A stretch of 46,777 bases of DNA from Halobacteriales archaeon QS_1_68_17 (lineage in GTDB: Archaea > Halobacteriota > Halobacteria > Halobacteriales > Haloarculaceae), in the NCBI GenBank assembly GCA_003021105.1, contig PXRG01000021.1:1-46777 (forward strand), given 5' to 3'. Shown piece by piece: positions 8,465-16,855 of this stretch (the stretch's first letter is position 1; each line of letters starts with the position of its first letter). Position numbers and translations under genes: made by a program. The notes below the pieces were generated by a model. The model was not told the origin of the DNA. It did not search any database and saw nothing but the letters and a program-made list of their open reading frames with translations.

Positions 8465-8571
8465 AGTGATTGTTGCGATTATTTTCTCGACCACGTCACG
8501 TGAACGGTTGATTCGCGGGCTGAAGCCCACGAATTGTGACCTCTCGGCGGTAACGAGTCGCAACAATCACT
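8465..8571 (+). mobile_element. MITE-like 107-bp element, copy 1
   Basis: The element has perfect 14-bp terminal inverted repeats (AGTGATTGTTGCGA and its complement) and no coding capacity. An internal hairpin GGGCT-GA-AGCCC lies at 8517-8528, next to a CACGTG palindrome. A second copy lies at 38509-38615 in the opposite orientation; by hand alignment it differs at 7 of 107 positions. The right terminal repeat contains the stop codon of the methyltransferase gene (8567-8569). A clear target-site duplication is not visible. The family of the parent transposon is unknown. Confidence 0.75.
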
Positions 8572-9289
8572 CGTTTCTGGCGACGGTCAGGTAGCCCGTG
8601 TGGCCGACGCCGGCCGTCGAGGGCCGCGAGCCGCGGTCGTCGAAGTCCATCTCGCGCTGGATCGTCTCGACGGTCTCGATCTCCGAGAGGCCGGCCGCCC
8701 GCGCGGCCTCGACGGCGGCGCGGCCGTGTTCGACGAACGGCGAGTAGACGGCGACGAAGCCGCCGGCGTCGAGCAGGTCGGGAGCGCGCTCGACGACCGC
8801 GGGTGCGTCCCCGGTGTCGAGGGTGACCAGATCGAGGGCCCCGAACTCGTCTAGCATGTCGGTGACGTCGCCCGCGATCACGTCCACGCGGTCGCCGACG
8901 TCCGCGAGGGCCACGTTCTCGCGGGCCACGTCGGCGAACTCCGGGTCGCGCTCGACGGTCGTCACCGACGCCCCGAGACGACCGAGGTAGGCCGCCAGCA
9001 CGCCGGTGCCGGTCCCCGCGTCGAGCACACGGTCGCCCGCGGCCACGCCCGTGTGCCCGACGATCAGCCCCACGTCGCGGGGAAGCATCGGCGCGCCCGT
9101 GCGCTCGAAGTGATCGAACAGGTCCGGACCGCGGAGCTTCCGGACGACGAACGGTTCCCCGAGGTGGGTCTCGACGGTGTCGCCCGGTTCGACCGTCTCG
9201 GGCACCTCCAGAATACCCAGGTCGGTTTCGAGGCGGTCGCCGGGGTCGAGCAGGTACTCCCGGCCGTCCCGGACCAGGAGGACGGTCAC
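8567..9289 (-). CDS. trmI: tRNA (adenine-N1)-methyltransferase, TrmI type
   Basis: This 240-residue protein has an N-terminal small beta domain (about 1-60), the lead-in [21 protein letters not shown] and a Rossmann methyltransferase core. The SAM-binding loop is DAGTGTG (about 91-97), followed by the acidic VERD at the end of strand two. This fits archaeal TrmI, which makes m1A in the T-loop of tRNA. Such proteins are sometimes labelled as isoaspartate methyltransferases. Its start overlaps the stop of NAC by 4 bp. The last codons and the stop run into the terminal repeat of MITE copy 1. Confidence 0.85.
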   Translation of the reverse strand: MTVLLVRDGREYLLDPGDRLETDLGILEVPETVEPGDTVETHLGEPFVVRKLRGPDLFDHFERTGAPMLPRDVGLIVGHTGVAAGDRVLDAGTGTGVLAAYLGRLGASVTTVERDPEFADVARENVALADVGDRVDVIAGDVTDMLDEFGALDLVTLDTGDAPAVVERAPDLLDAGGFVAVYSPFVEHGRAAVEAARAAGLSEIETVETIQREMDFDDRGSRPSTAGVGHTGYLTVARNE

Positions 9290-9681
9290 TCTAGCCGGGC
9301 GATGGCGGCCGCCAGGTCGCCGTCGGCCGCCTCCAGGGCCTCGCGGGCGTCGCCCTCGCTGGCACCCGTCCGCTGGACGACGATGTCGACGTCCGACTGC
9401 GGGATGCCGTCGTCGCCGGCCTCGTCGTCCCCGTCCTCGTCGGCGGCCGCCCGGTCGCCGTCCGCGCCCCCGCGCTCGCGCGTCTCTGGTTCGCCGATCA
9501 CCTGGTAGGTCTGCTGGCCCTGGGCGTCCATCCGCTGGATGTCCGCGTCCGTGAAGACGAGTTCCTCCTCGTCGGTGCGGATGACGACCTCCTCGGCGTC
9601 GATCTCCTCGATGTCGATGCCCATCTGCTCCATCATCTGTTTCATCTTGCGGGGGTTGAGCCCGCCGCCGCCTCCGAACAT
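9286..9681 (-). CDS. nac: Nascent polypeptide-associated complex protein (archaeal NAC)
   Basis: NAC binds nascent chains at the ribosome exit site. The 131-residue protein starts [20 protein letters not shown] and has the NAC beta domain (about 20-65: [20 protein letters not shown] ending in QTYQVIGEP). A highly acidic linker follows, then a C-terminal UBA domain (about 93-131) with [20 protein letters not shown]. The start at 9681 matches the family and sits about 27 nt after a TATA-like CTTTTC. Coupling to the tRNA methyltransferase gene by a 4-bp overlap suggests a translation-related operon. Confidence 0.93.
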   Translation of the reverse strand: MFGGGGGLNPRKMKQMMEQMGIDIEEIDAEEVVIRTDEEELVFTDADIQRMDAQGQQTYQVIGEPETRERGGADGDRAAADEDGDDEAGDDGIPQSDVDIVVQRTGASEGDAREALEAADGDLAAAIARLE

Positions 9682-9772
9682 ACGCGTGGGGTGGGGGTCC
9701 GGGCAGAAAAGACTTCCTGACCCCGCCCCGCCCTGCCCCGCGACGGCGACTCGTCCGACGGTACGGTCGCGC

Positions 9773-11008
9773 TCACCCGTCGGGATCGGCCCGCCACCAG
9801 ACGACGCCGCCGGCGGCACCCAGCGCCAGCGACGCGAGCACGCCCGCGAGGTGGGTCTCGGCGAACCAGAACGGGAGGGGGACGCTGACCCGGAGCAGGC
9901 CGAGCAGCGGCGTCAGCACGGGCGTCCGATCGACGGACCCGTCGCCCGTGGCGGTGGTCCGCCCGTCGACGCCGACGCCCGCGCGTTCGCCGACGGGCAC
10001 CCGGTCGGCCTCGTAGGGGATGCGCTCGGTCGTGACGCTCCAGACGACCGATCCGTTCTCGTCTATCTCGACGATCCGCTTGTTGATGGTGTCGGTAATG
10101 AGGGTGTGCCCGTTCGGGAGGCGGTCGGCGTCACGCGGCCAGGTGAGTTCGACCCCGCCGACCTCGGAGCGCGTCCAGGCGACCTCCCAGGTCCCGGACT
10201 CGTTGCGCTGGAGTTCGACGATCCGGTCGTTGTCGCTGTCGGCGACGAGCACCCGCCCCTCGCCGAGCCACTGGGGGTTGTGCTGGTGGTTGAGCACGTC
10301 GGGGTCGCGGTTCTCGTTTATCACCTCGACGACCCCCTCGCCGCGCTCGATCACGAGCAACTGGTTGGCGTTGCGCACGCTCACGAGATAGCGGTCCTCG
10401 CCGATGACGTCGACGTCGTTGATGTGGAGCCAGTCGGTCCTGGTGGGGTCGTCGGGCGCGTCGTAGTAGGAACTGGCGTTCCACTGCCAGGTGACGGTCC
10501 CGTTTCGCACGACGGTGAAAATCCGCTCGTACTCCATGTCGGTCAGCAGGTACTCGCCGGACGGGAGTTCCTCAACGTCGTGGACCTCGCTGTTTTTCTG
10601 CGTCCGGACGGGGAAGCCGTACTCGTCGGTGACCGGGTCGCTGGCGTTCGGGTCCAGCACCCGGAACCCGGTGTGGACGCAGGGCGAGTCGTAGGGACCG
10701 CAGTCCCCGTAGCCGCCGTGCATGAACCCGGCGAGGACCGTCCCGTTCTCCCGATAGGTCACGTCGAAGTAGCTGTCCGTATCGTCGACGCGCCAGCGTT
10801 CCTGTCCCTGTCCGTCGTACATGACGACGCTGCCGTACTTGTGCCAGCCGACGCCGCCCCCCTGGATCCCGACCAGCGTGCCGTTGTCGGCCCGTCCCGT
10901 CGCCCCGCTCGACGCCGCCGGGGCGAGCGCGGCCCCGACGGCGAACGTCCCGACGAGGAGCACGAGCGCTACCCCCGCGAGCCCCATCCCGGCGCGCTGC
11001 CGGTTCAT
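9773..11008 (-). CDS. Arylsulfotransferase-like membrane-anchored beta-propeller protein
   Basis: The 411-residue protein has an N-terminal hydrophobic segment (about 7-28), a long extracellular domain and a C-terminal membrane helix (about 382-402). The repeated blades, for example [30 protein letters not shown] and [17 protein letters not shown], resemble the arylsulfotransferase (ASST) propeller family. In that family a His acts as sulfate acceptor, but substrate and activity here are not known. The start at 11008 overlaps the stop of the PUA gene by 4 bp, and a start seven codons later is also possible. The long upstream in-frame extension is a shadow of the PUA gene. Confidence 0.8.
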   Translation of the reverse strand: MNRQRAGMGLAGVALVLLVGTFAVGAALAPAASSGATGRADNGTLVGIQGGGVGWHKYGSVVMYDGQGQERWRVDDTDSYFDVTYRENGTVLAGFMHGGYGDCGPYDSPCVHTGFRVLDPNASDPVTDEYGFPVRTQKNSEVHDVEELPSGEYLLTDMEYERIFTVVRNGTVTWQWNASSYYDAPDDPTRTDWLHINDVDVIGEDRYLVSVRNANQLLVIERGEGVVEVINENRDPDVLNHQHNPQWLGEGRVLVADSDNDRIVELQRNESGTWEVAWTRSEVGGVELTWPRDADRLPNGHTLITDTINKRIVEIDENGSVVWSVTTERIPYEADRVPVGERAGVGVDGRTTATGDGSVDRTPVLTPLLGLLRVSVPLPFWFAETHLAGVLASLALGAAGGVVWWRADPDG

Positions 11009-11478
11009 TCCGGCGCGCCCTCCCGTACCTTGACCGCCATGCCCGTGTCGAAATCGAGCATGGCCTCGCCGGACAGTTCCGCCCGGCCGACAGCCAGCAG
11101 GTCGTTCCCGTCGCCCTCGCCGTCGACCACGAGCACCTCGTCGGCGGGCCTGATCGCCGGGTCGGCCTGCCGCACGAACTTTGCGAATGCGTTGCGCCCC
11201 TCCCTGAGGTAGGGCGCGCTCTCCTCGCCGACCGCGACCCGGTACCGGTCCGCCGGGAGCGCGCCGGCGAGGCGGACGCCGCCGGCGTACCCCAGCGTGA
11301 ACCGGCCGTCGGTCCCGTAGGAAACGAGCCGCCCGTCGTCCGCGAGGACCTGCTGTGGACGACCGGAACTGGTCCGCCTGACCGTCAGGTCGTCGCCGCC
11401 GAAGAGTGCCGTCCCAGCGCCCCGACCGAACTGGTAGTCGGCGACCGCCCGCAGCGTCGCCCGCTCGCTGTCGTTCAT
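11005..11478 (-). CDS. PUA-domain protein (tRNA transglycosylase C-terminal-like)
   Basis: The 157-residue protein starts MNDSERATLRAVADYQFGRGAG. Its C-terminal PUA domain (about 75-155) contains the RNA-binding run FVRQADPAIRPADEVLVVDGEG. Archaea carry such stand-alone proteins related to the C-terminal part of archaeosine tRNA-guanine transglycosylase. RNA binding is therefore likely, but its target is unknown. A TATA-like GGTTTTACC lies about 29 nt before the start. It is the first gene of a two-gene unit with the arylsulfotransferase-like gene, an unobvious pairing. Confidence 0.82.
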   Translation of the reverse strand: MNDSERATLRAVADYQFGRGAGTALFGGDDLTVRRTSSGRPQQVLADDGRLVSYGTDGRFTLGYAGGVRLAGALPADRYRVAVGEESAPYLREGRNAFAKFVRQADPAIRPADEVLVVDGEGDGNDLLAVGRAELSGEAMLDFDTGMAVKVREGAPE

Positions 11479-11551
11479 CGGTCCCGGCTTTTCCGTCCAC
11501 CGGTAAAACCCTTCTTCACCGCCCTCGACCGCCGCTCTCGTCGTGGACGTC

Positions 11552-12049
11552 CTAGAGGAGGAAGCTGTCGGGGTCGTCGCTGAGGTCGACGAACTCGTCG
11601 GCCGCCGCGATCAGTTCCTCGGCGGTCGACTCGCGGAAGCCCATCGCCTCGGCGCGGACGCCCTCGTGCTGGAGGTGGGTACAGAGGCGGGAGAAGTCGC
11701 CGTCGCCGGTACAGAGCACGATCGTGTCGACGTGTTCGGCCAGCGAGACGGCGTCGAGGCTCATGCCGACGTCCCAGTCGGCCTTCTTGGTGCCGTCGCC
11801 GAACGTCTTGAGTTCCTTGATCCGGGTCTCGAAGCCGATGTCGACGAGCGCGTCGAAGAACCGTTCCTCCTCGGGGGCGTTGGCCTTGATCACGTAGGCG
11901 ATGGCGCGGGTGAGCCGGCGGTCCCGGACGGCACCGTCGAGGAGGGACTGATAGTCGATGTTCCGGCTGTGGAGGCTCTGGGCGGTGTGATAGAGGTTCT
12001 GCGCGTCGGCCAGGACGGCGACGCGCTGATCCCCGTGAATCGCGGTCAT
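11552..12049 (-). CDS. NYN-domain (PIN-like, DUF88/LabA) protein
   Basis: The 165-residue protein starts MTAIHGDQRVAVLADAQNLYHTA. NYN domains are PIN-fold putative nucleases. The expected acidic metal ligands are visible in VLADAQNLY, in the central KADWDVGMSLDAV and in CTGDGDFSRL. The C-terminal GFRESTAEELIAAADEFVDL is also typical. The substrate is unknown, with RNA the usual guess. The start at 12049 was chosen because the upstream 23-codon extension is basic and covers the shared promoter region with dapA. The two genes are divergent. Confidence 0.88.
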   Translation of the reverse strand: MTAIHGDQRVAVLADAQNLYHTAQSLHSRNIDYQSLLDGAVRDRRLTRAIAYVIKANAPEEERFFDALVDIGFETRIKELKTFGDGTKKADWDVGMSLDAVSLAEHVDTIVLCTGDGDFSRLCTHLQHEGVRAEAMGFRESTAEELIAAADEFVDLSDDPDSFLL

Positions 12050-12115
12050 ACGTGCCCTAGCCGGTCGCGGAGTCAAATGTTTGACGTCACGCGCCGTTCC
12101 GGCCATGTCGCAACG

Positions 12116-12121
12116 CATAAG
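12116..12121 (+). promoter_or_regulatory. Probable TATA element of the dap operon
   Basis: CATAAG preceded by CAACG is the only A/T-rich element just upstream of dapA. A TSS about 27 nt later would fall on the ATG at 12146, but that ATG is not in the dapA frame. This is part of the dapA start puzzle. Confidence 0.45.
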
Positions 12122-12155
12122 TCGGTCGATTCGTCATGTTCGTACATGCGACCTC

Positions 12156-13127
12156 GTGCGCCCGTCGGTCGTCCGCGCCCGGCGACCGGCGAGTGCGCCG
12201 ACGTACGGCGTGTTCCCGGCGATGACCACGCCCTTTACCGACGACGGACGGATCGACTTCGAACTGCTCGCGGAGAACGCCCGGCGACTCGAACGCGCCG
12301 GCGTCGACGGCGTCGTGCCCGTCGGCACGACCGGCGAGAGCGCCACCCTGACCCACGACGAACACATCGAGGTCGTCGAGACGGTCGTCGAGGCCGTCGA
12401 CGACGTGCCCGTCATCGCGGGGTCGGGCAGCAACTCCACCCACGAGGCGGTCGACCTCTCGCGGCGGTCGGCCGCGGTCGGTGCCGACGCCCTCCTGCTG
12501 ATCTCGCCGTACTACAACAAGCCCGAACCGGACGGGATGGAGGCCCACTACCGGGCGGTCGCCGACGCCGTCGACCTCCCGCAGATCGTCTACAACGTCC
12601 CCTCGCGGACGGGGCGCAACGTCGCCGTCGAGACGGCGGTTTCGCTGGCCGAACACGAGAACATCGTCGGATACAAGGCCGCCAGCGGCGATGCCGGCCG
12701 CATCTCGCGGATCATCGAGGGCACCCGCGACCAGGAGTTCGCGGTGCTGTCGGGCGACGACGGCATGACCGTCCCGATCATCTCGATGGGCGGGAGTGGC
12801 GTCGTCAGCGTCGCCGCCAACGTCGAACCCGAGCGGACCGTCGAGATGGTCCACGCGGCGCTCGACGGCGACTTCGCAACGGCCCGCGAGCGCCACCACG
12901 AACTCGGACCGCTGTTCCGGGCGCTGTTCTACGAAACCAACCCCATCCCGATCAACGAGGCCATGGAGATCAGCGGCCACCACGCGGCGACGATGCGCTC
13001 GCCGCTCTCCCGGATGGACCCGGACCTCCGGGCCGACCTGGCGGCCGTGCTCGACGACCTGGCGTCGGACGCCGATACCGACTCGGAGGCGGGGTCCGAC
13101 TCTGACGTCGCGGAGGCCAGCCGATGA
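12156..13127 (+). CDS. dapA: 4-hydroxy-tetrahydrodipicolinate synthase
   Basis: DapA condenses pyruvate with aspartate semialdehyde, the first committed step to lysine. The TIM-barrel protein shows GVFPAMTTPF (strand one), VPVGTTGESATLTHDEH, ISPYYNKPEPDGM and the Schiff-base Lys in GYKAASGD (codon 12675-12677). The C-terminus is Asp/Ser-rich. The start is uncertain. ATG 12222 lies within strand one, so translation must begin earlier, and the GTG at 12156 is the nearest plausible codon in frame. It gives an unusual basic 17-residue leader. In-frame ATGs at 12108 or 12081 overlap the promoter. The stop overlaps the dapB start. It is the first gene of the operon. Confidence 0.88.
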   Translation: MRPSVVRARRPASAPTYGVFPAMTTPFTDDGRIDFELLAENARRLERAGVDGVVPVGTTGESATLTHDEHIEVVETVVEAVDDVPVIAGSGSNSTHEAVDLSRRSAAVGADALLLISPYYNKPEPDGMEAHYRAVADAVDLPQIVYNVPSRTGRNVAVETAVSLAEHENIVGYKAASGDAGRISRIIEGTRDQEFAVLSGDDGMTVPIISMGGSGVVSVAANVEPERTVEMVHAALDGDFATARERHHELGPLFRALFYETNPIPINEAMEISGHHAATMRSPLSRMDPDLRADLAAVLDDLASDADTDSEAGSDSDVAEASR

Positions 13128-13897
13128 TCGCGGTCGGCGTCACCGGCGCGACCGGCCGGATGGGGCAGGCCGTGATCGAGACTGCCGCGGACCGCGAGGA
13201 CGTCCGCGTGGCCTTCGCGGTCAACCGCGGGGCCGATCCGGACGCCGACGCCGTCGCGGGCGTGCCGGTCCACCCGGCGTCGGACCTGTCGTCGCTGCTC
13301 TCCGACCACGAACCCGATGCGCTGGTGGATTTCACCGGCCCGGAGTCGGCACTCGACTACGCGAGCGCGTGTGCCGACGCGGACGTCGCGTTCGTCACGG
13401 GGACGACGGGCTTCGAGAACGGCGACTTCTCGATGCTCCAGGAGGTGGGCACGTCGATCCCGGTGTTGCACGCGGCCAACTTCGCCCGCGGCGTCCAGGC
13501 GCTGCTCCGGACGGTCCGCGAGGCCGTGGCGACGCTGCCGGGCTACGACGTGGAACTTACCGAGACCCACCACAACGCGAAGCGCGACGCCCCCAGCGGC
13601 ACCGCGCGGACGATCCTCGCGGAGGTCGCCGCCCAGCGGGAGTTCGCGGAGGTGTACGGCCGCGAGGGCGTCCAGCCCCGCGAGGACGGCGAGGTCGGCG
13701 TGCACGTCCGCCGTGCCGGCGACGTGCGCGGCGAACACGAGGTCATGCTGGCCGGCAACGATGAGGTGGTGACGCTGACCCACCGGGCGGAGTCCCGCGG
13801 CGTGTTCGCGGCGGGCGCGCTCGACTCGGCGGTCTGGCTCGCCGGCCGGGAGGCCGGCTACTACTCCTTCGGCGACGTGATCGGTGATTCGTCATGA
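13124..13897 (+). CDS. dapB: 4-hydroxy-tetrahydrodipicolinate reductase
   Basis: DapB reduces the DapA product to tetrahydrodipicolinate with NAD(P)H. The 257-residue protein has the nucleotide-binding loop GVTGATGRMG (residues 5-14), the hinge VTGTTGF and the catalytic segment ETHHNAKRDAPSGTA, with His149/His150 and Lys153. The length is normal. The ATG at 13124 overlaps the dapA stop by 4 bp, and the gene overlaps dapD by 4 bp at its end, so the operon is translationally coupled. Confidence 0.95.
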   Translation: MIAVGVTGATGRMGQAVIETAADREDVRVAFAVNRGADPDADAVAGVPVHPASDLSSLLSDHEPDALVDFTGPESALDYASACADADVAFVTGTTGFENGDFSMLQEVGTSIPVLHAANFARGVQALLRTVREAVATLPGYDVELTETHHNAKRDAPSGTARTILAEVAAQREFAEVYGREGVQPREDGEVGVHVRRAGDVRGEHEVMLAGNDEVVTLTHRAESRGVFAAGALDSAVWLAGREAGYYSFGDVIGDSS

Positions 13898-14727
13898 ACG
13901 CTCTGGAATCCGACATCGAGGACCTGTGGCACCGCTACGACGAGGAACTGACCGCGGCCGACGCTGGCCGCGCGGAACTGGACACGCTGGAGGCGTTCCT
14001 TGAAGCCCTCGAGGCCGGCGAGGTACGCGCCGCCGAAAAGCGCGGGGGCGAGTGGGTGGCAAACGAGTGGGTCAAGCGGGGCATCCTGCTGAACTTCACG
14101 CTCCGCGAGAACCGCGCCTTCGAGTACGGCGGCGTCGACTACCACGACGTGCTCCCGCTCCGGGAGACCGCGGACCTCCACGAACGGGGCTCCCGGAACA
14201 CCCCCGACGGCACCGTGATCCGGCGGGGCTCGTACGTCGGCGGCGACGCCATCATGATGTCGCCCTCGTTCGTCAACGTCGGCGCGTACGTCGGCGACGG
14301 GACGCTCGTCGACTCCTGCGACACGGTCGGGTCGTGTGCGCAGGTCGGCGAGAACGTCAAGATCGGCGCGAACACGCTGATCGGCGGCGTGCTCGAACCG
14401 GTCGAGAACGCGCCCGTCATCGTCGAGGACGGCGTCTCGCTGGGCGCGGGCTGTCGGGTCACGTCGGGATTCGTCGTCGGCGAGAACTCCGTCGTCGGCG
14501 AGAACACCCTGCTGACGCCGCGCATCCCCGTCTACGACCTGGTCGAGGAGGAGGTCGTCCACGGCCACCTTCCGCCGAACCGGCGCGCGTTCACCCGGTA
14601 CGTCGAGTCGTCGGTGAGCGAACACGACCTCATCCAGGGCAGCGCGCACAAGCCCGCGGTCGTCGCCACGGACGTCGAGACCGACACCCTGGAGGCGACC
14701 GAGCGCGAGGACGCCCTCCGGGAGTGA
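13894..14727 (+). CDS. dapD: 2,3,4,5-tetrahydropyridine-2,6-dicarboxylate N-succinyltransferase
   Basis: DapD transfers a succinyl group from succinyl-CoA to tetrahydrodipicolinate, which defines the succinylase branch. The 277-residue protein has a helical N-terminal domain with the motif WVKRGILLNFTL. A left-handed beta-helix of hexapeptide repeats follows (about 110-215: VNVGAYVGDGTLVDSCDTVGS, VKIGANTLIGG, VVGENSVVGENT). A C-terminal extension rich in Asp/Glu completes it. It overlaps dapB by 4 bp, and its TGA overlaps the GTG of lysA. Confidence 0.94.
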   Translation: MNALESDIEDLWHRYDEELTAADAGRAELDTLEAFLEALEAGEVRAAEKRGGEWVANEWVKRGILLNFTLRENRAFEYGGVDYHDVLPLRETADLHERGSRNTPDGTVIRRGSYVGGDAIMMSPSFVNVGAYVGDGTLVDSCDTVGSCAQVGENVKIGANTLIGGVLEPVENAPVIVEDGVSLGAGCRVTSGFVVGENSVVGENTLLTPRIPVYDLVEEEVVHGHLPPNRRAFTRYVESSVSEHDLIQGSAHKPAVVATDVETDTLEATEREDALRE

Positions 14728-15974
14728 CCGTGGCCGAACCGAACCCGCCGGTCCGCCGGCTGGGGGACTGGTCCGCCGCCCGCCTCCGCGAACTCGCGGC
14801 CGGGTACGGGACGCCGCTGTACGTCCTCGATCTGGACCGCGTCAGGGAGAACGCCGCCCGCGTGCGGGCCGCCTTCGACCGGGAGGAGGTCAGCTACGCG
14901 GTCAAGGCCAACACGACGCGCGCGGTGCTCTCGACGCTGCACGACGAGGGGCTGGGCGCGGAGTGTGCCTCGGCCGGCGAGGTCCAGCGGGCTCTAGACG
15001 CCGGCGTGCCCGGCGACGAGATCAGGTACACGGCGGTCAATCCGCCCGCCCGGGACGTCGACCACGTCGTCGACCTGGCACGCGACCACGACCTGACGGT
15101 GACCGTCGGGGCGGCCGACACCCTCGACGCGTTCGCCGAGCGGGGGTACGACGGCCGCCTGTGCGTGCGGGTCAACCCGGGCGTGGGCGCGGGTCACCAC
15201 GCGAAGGTGACGACCGGCGACGCCCCCCAGTTCGGCGTCCCCTACGACCGCGCGCCGGGACTCGTCGACGAGGCGGCCGCCCGCGGGTTCGACGTCGTCG
15301 GCCTCCACGCCCACGCCGGCAGCGGCATCTCCGGCGAGGACCTCTCTGCCCACCGCGAACTGGTCGCACGGATGGGCGACCTGGCCCGGTCCGTCGGGAC
15401 CGACCACGACCTCGCGTTCGTCAACGTCGGCGGCGGCTTCGGGGTCCCATACCGGCCCGAGGAGGGTCCGCTCGACCTGCCCGCGGTCGCGGCGGCGACC
15501 CGCGAGGCGTTCGGCGACGCCGACGTGCGCCTGGGCGTCGAACCCGGTCGGTACTTCGTCGCGGACGCCGGCGTCCTGCTGACCGAAGTGACGGCGGTCA
15601 AGCCGACGCCCGAGACGACCGTCGTCGGCGTCGACGCCGGCATGACGACCCTGATCCGGCCGGCGCTGTACGACGCCTACCACGAGGTCCGCCACCTCGG
15701 GGGAGCCGGGCGGGAGCGGATTTCCGCGACGGTCGCGGGACCGATCTGCGAGACGGCGGACGTACTCGCGGCCGACCGGGAGTTGCCCCGCCCCGAGCGC
15801 GGCGAGGTGCTCGCGGTCGGCAACGCCGGCGCGTACGGCTACGAGATGACGAGCAACTACAACTCCCGGCCGCGTCCGGCGGTCGTCGCGCTCGACGGCG
15901 GCGACCCGCGACTGGCGGTCCGACGGGAAGACCTTTCAGCCCTCACCGCCATGGAGTGTGACAACGAATGGTAA
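14724..15974 (+). CDS. lysA: Diaminopimelate decarboxylase
   Basis: LysA removes CO2 from meso-diaminopimelate to give lysine, using PLP. The 416-residue protein has the PLP lysine in SYAVKANT (Lys61), the glycine loop NVGGGFG and the substrate motifs EPGRYFVADAG and GPICETADVL. The C-terminal MTSNYNSRPRP supplies family-typical Tyr and Arg residues. The GTG at 14724 overlaps the dapD stop, in keeping with the other junctions; a second in-frame GTG at 14730 cannot be excluded. It overlaps dapF by 7 bp. Confidence 0.94.
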   Translation: MTVAEPNPPVRRLGDWSAARLRELAAGYGTPLYVLDLDRVRENAARVRAAFDREEVSYAVKANTTRAVLSTLHDEGLGAECASAGEVQRALDAGVPGDEIRYTAVNPPARDVDHVVDLARDHDLTVTVGAADTLDAFAERGYDGRLCVRVNPGVGAGHHAKVTTGDAPQFGVPYDRAPGLVDEAAARGFDVVGLHAHAGSGISGEDLSAHRELVARMGDLARSVGTDHDLAFVNVGGGFGVPYRPEEGPLDLPAVAAATREAFGDADVRLGVEPGRYFVADAGVLLTEVTAVKPTPETTVVGVDAGMTTLIRPALYDAYHEVRHLGGAGRERISATVAGPICETADVLAADRELPRPERGEVLAVGNAGAYGYEMTSNYNSRPRPAVVALDGGDPRLAVRREDLSALTAMECDNEW

Positions 15975-16855
15975 CCGTCGAGAAGTACCACGGGACGGGA
16001 AACGACTTCCTCGTCGTCGACGCCCGCGAGCGGGTCCCCGACAGGCGGGCTCTCGCCCGGGCGCTCTGTGACCGCGAGGCCGGGGTGAACCACCCGGACG
16101 CCAACCGGACGGGGGCGGACGGGGTGCTCTTTCTCGCGCTGGAGACCGACCCGTCGCCGCCGCGGGTCGTGATGACGCTCGTCCAGCCGGACGGGAGCAT
16201 CGCGGCCATGTGTGGCAACGGCGCGCGCTGTGCGGCCCGGTGGGTCGCCGACCGGACCGGCACCGACGAGGTGATGATCGACACTCAGTCGGGGACCCGG
16301 CGGGCGACGCTCGGGGACGCGGGCATCAGGATCCAGATGGGAGAGCCGTCGTTCGCGCCGCGGGACGTCCCGCTGGCGCGCGACGAGCCGTTAGTCGAGA
16401 CGGAACTGGCGGGCCTGGCGGTCACGGCCGTCGACACCGGCGTTCCCCACGCGGTCGCGTTCGTCGACGACGTGGCGGCCGTCGACCTCGAAACGGTCGG
16501 GCCGGAGATTCGCCACGCCGAGGTGTTCCCGGAGGGTGCGAACGCCACGTTCGCGTCCCCGCGGGACGACGCCGCGGACCGGAATCCCGCGGTCGCGGGG
16601 TTCGACCAGCGCACCTACGAGCGCGGCGTCGAGGGCGAAACCGGCTCCTGTGGGACGGGTGCGGTCGCGATCGGCGCGGTCGCGGAACGCCTCGGGCTGG
16701 TCGAGGCCGGCGACCGGGTGCCGATCCACCCGCCCGGCGGCCGCCTCGTCGTCGAGGTGGCCGGCGACGACGCCACCCTGACCGGGCCTGTCGAACACGA
16801 GTTCGCGGCGGAGGTGCCCGCCCGCCCGACAGCGGCCGATGCCGTCGGCGACTGA
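15968..16855 (+). CDS. dapF: Diaminopimelate epimerase
   Basis: DapF converts LL- to meso-diaminopimelate with two catalytic cysteines, both present: Cys82 in MCGNGARC and Cys228 in GSCGTGA. The 295-residue protein also shows the N-terminal signature KYHGTGNDFLVVD and the expected two-domain symmetry. It is encoded after lysA with a short overlap, and its TGA overlaps the ATG of dapE by 1 bp. The length is close to the family norm. Confidence 0.95.
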   Translation: MVTVEKYHGTGNDFLVVDARERVPDRRALARALCDREAGVNHPDANRTGADGVLFLALETDPSPPRVVMTLVQPDGSIAAMCGNGARCAARWVADRTGTDEVMIDTQSGTRRATLGDAGIRIQMGEPSFAPRDVPLARDEPLVETELAGLAVTAVDTGVPHAVAFVDDVAAVDLETVGPEIRHAEVFPEGANATFASPRDDAADRNPAVAGFDQRTYERGVEGETGSCGTGAVAIGAVAERLGLVEAGDRVPIHPPGGRLVVEVAGDDATLTGPVEHEFAAEVPARPTAADAVGD

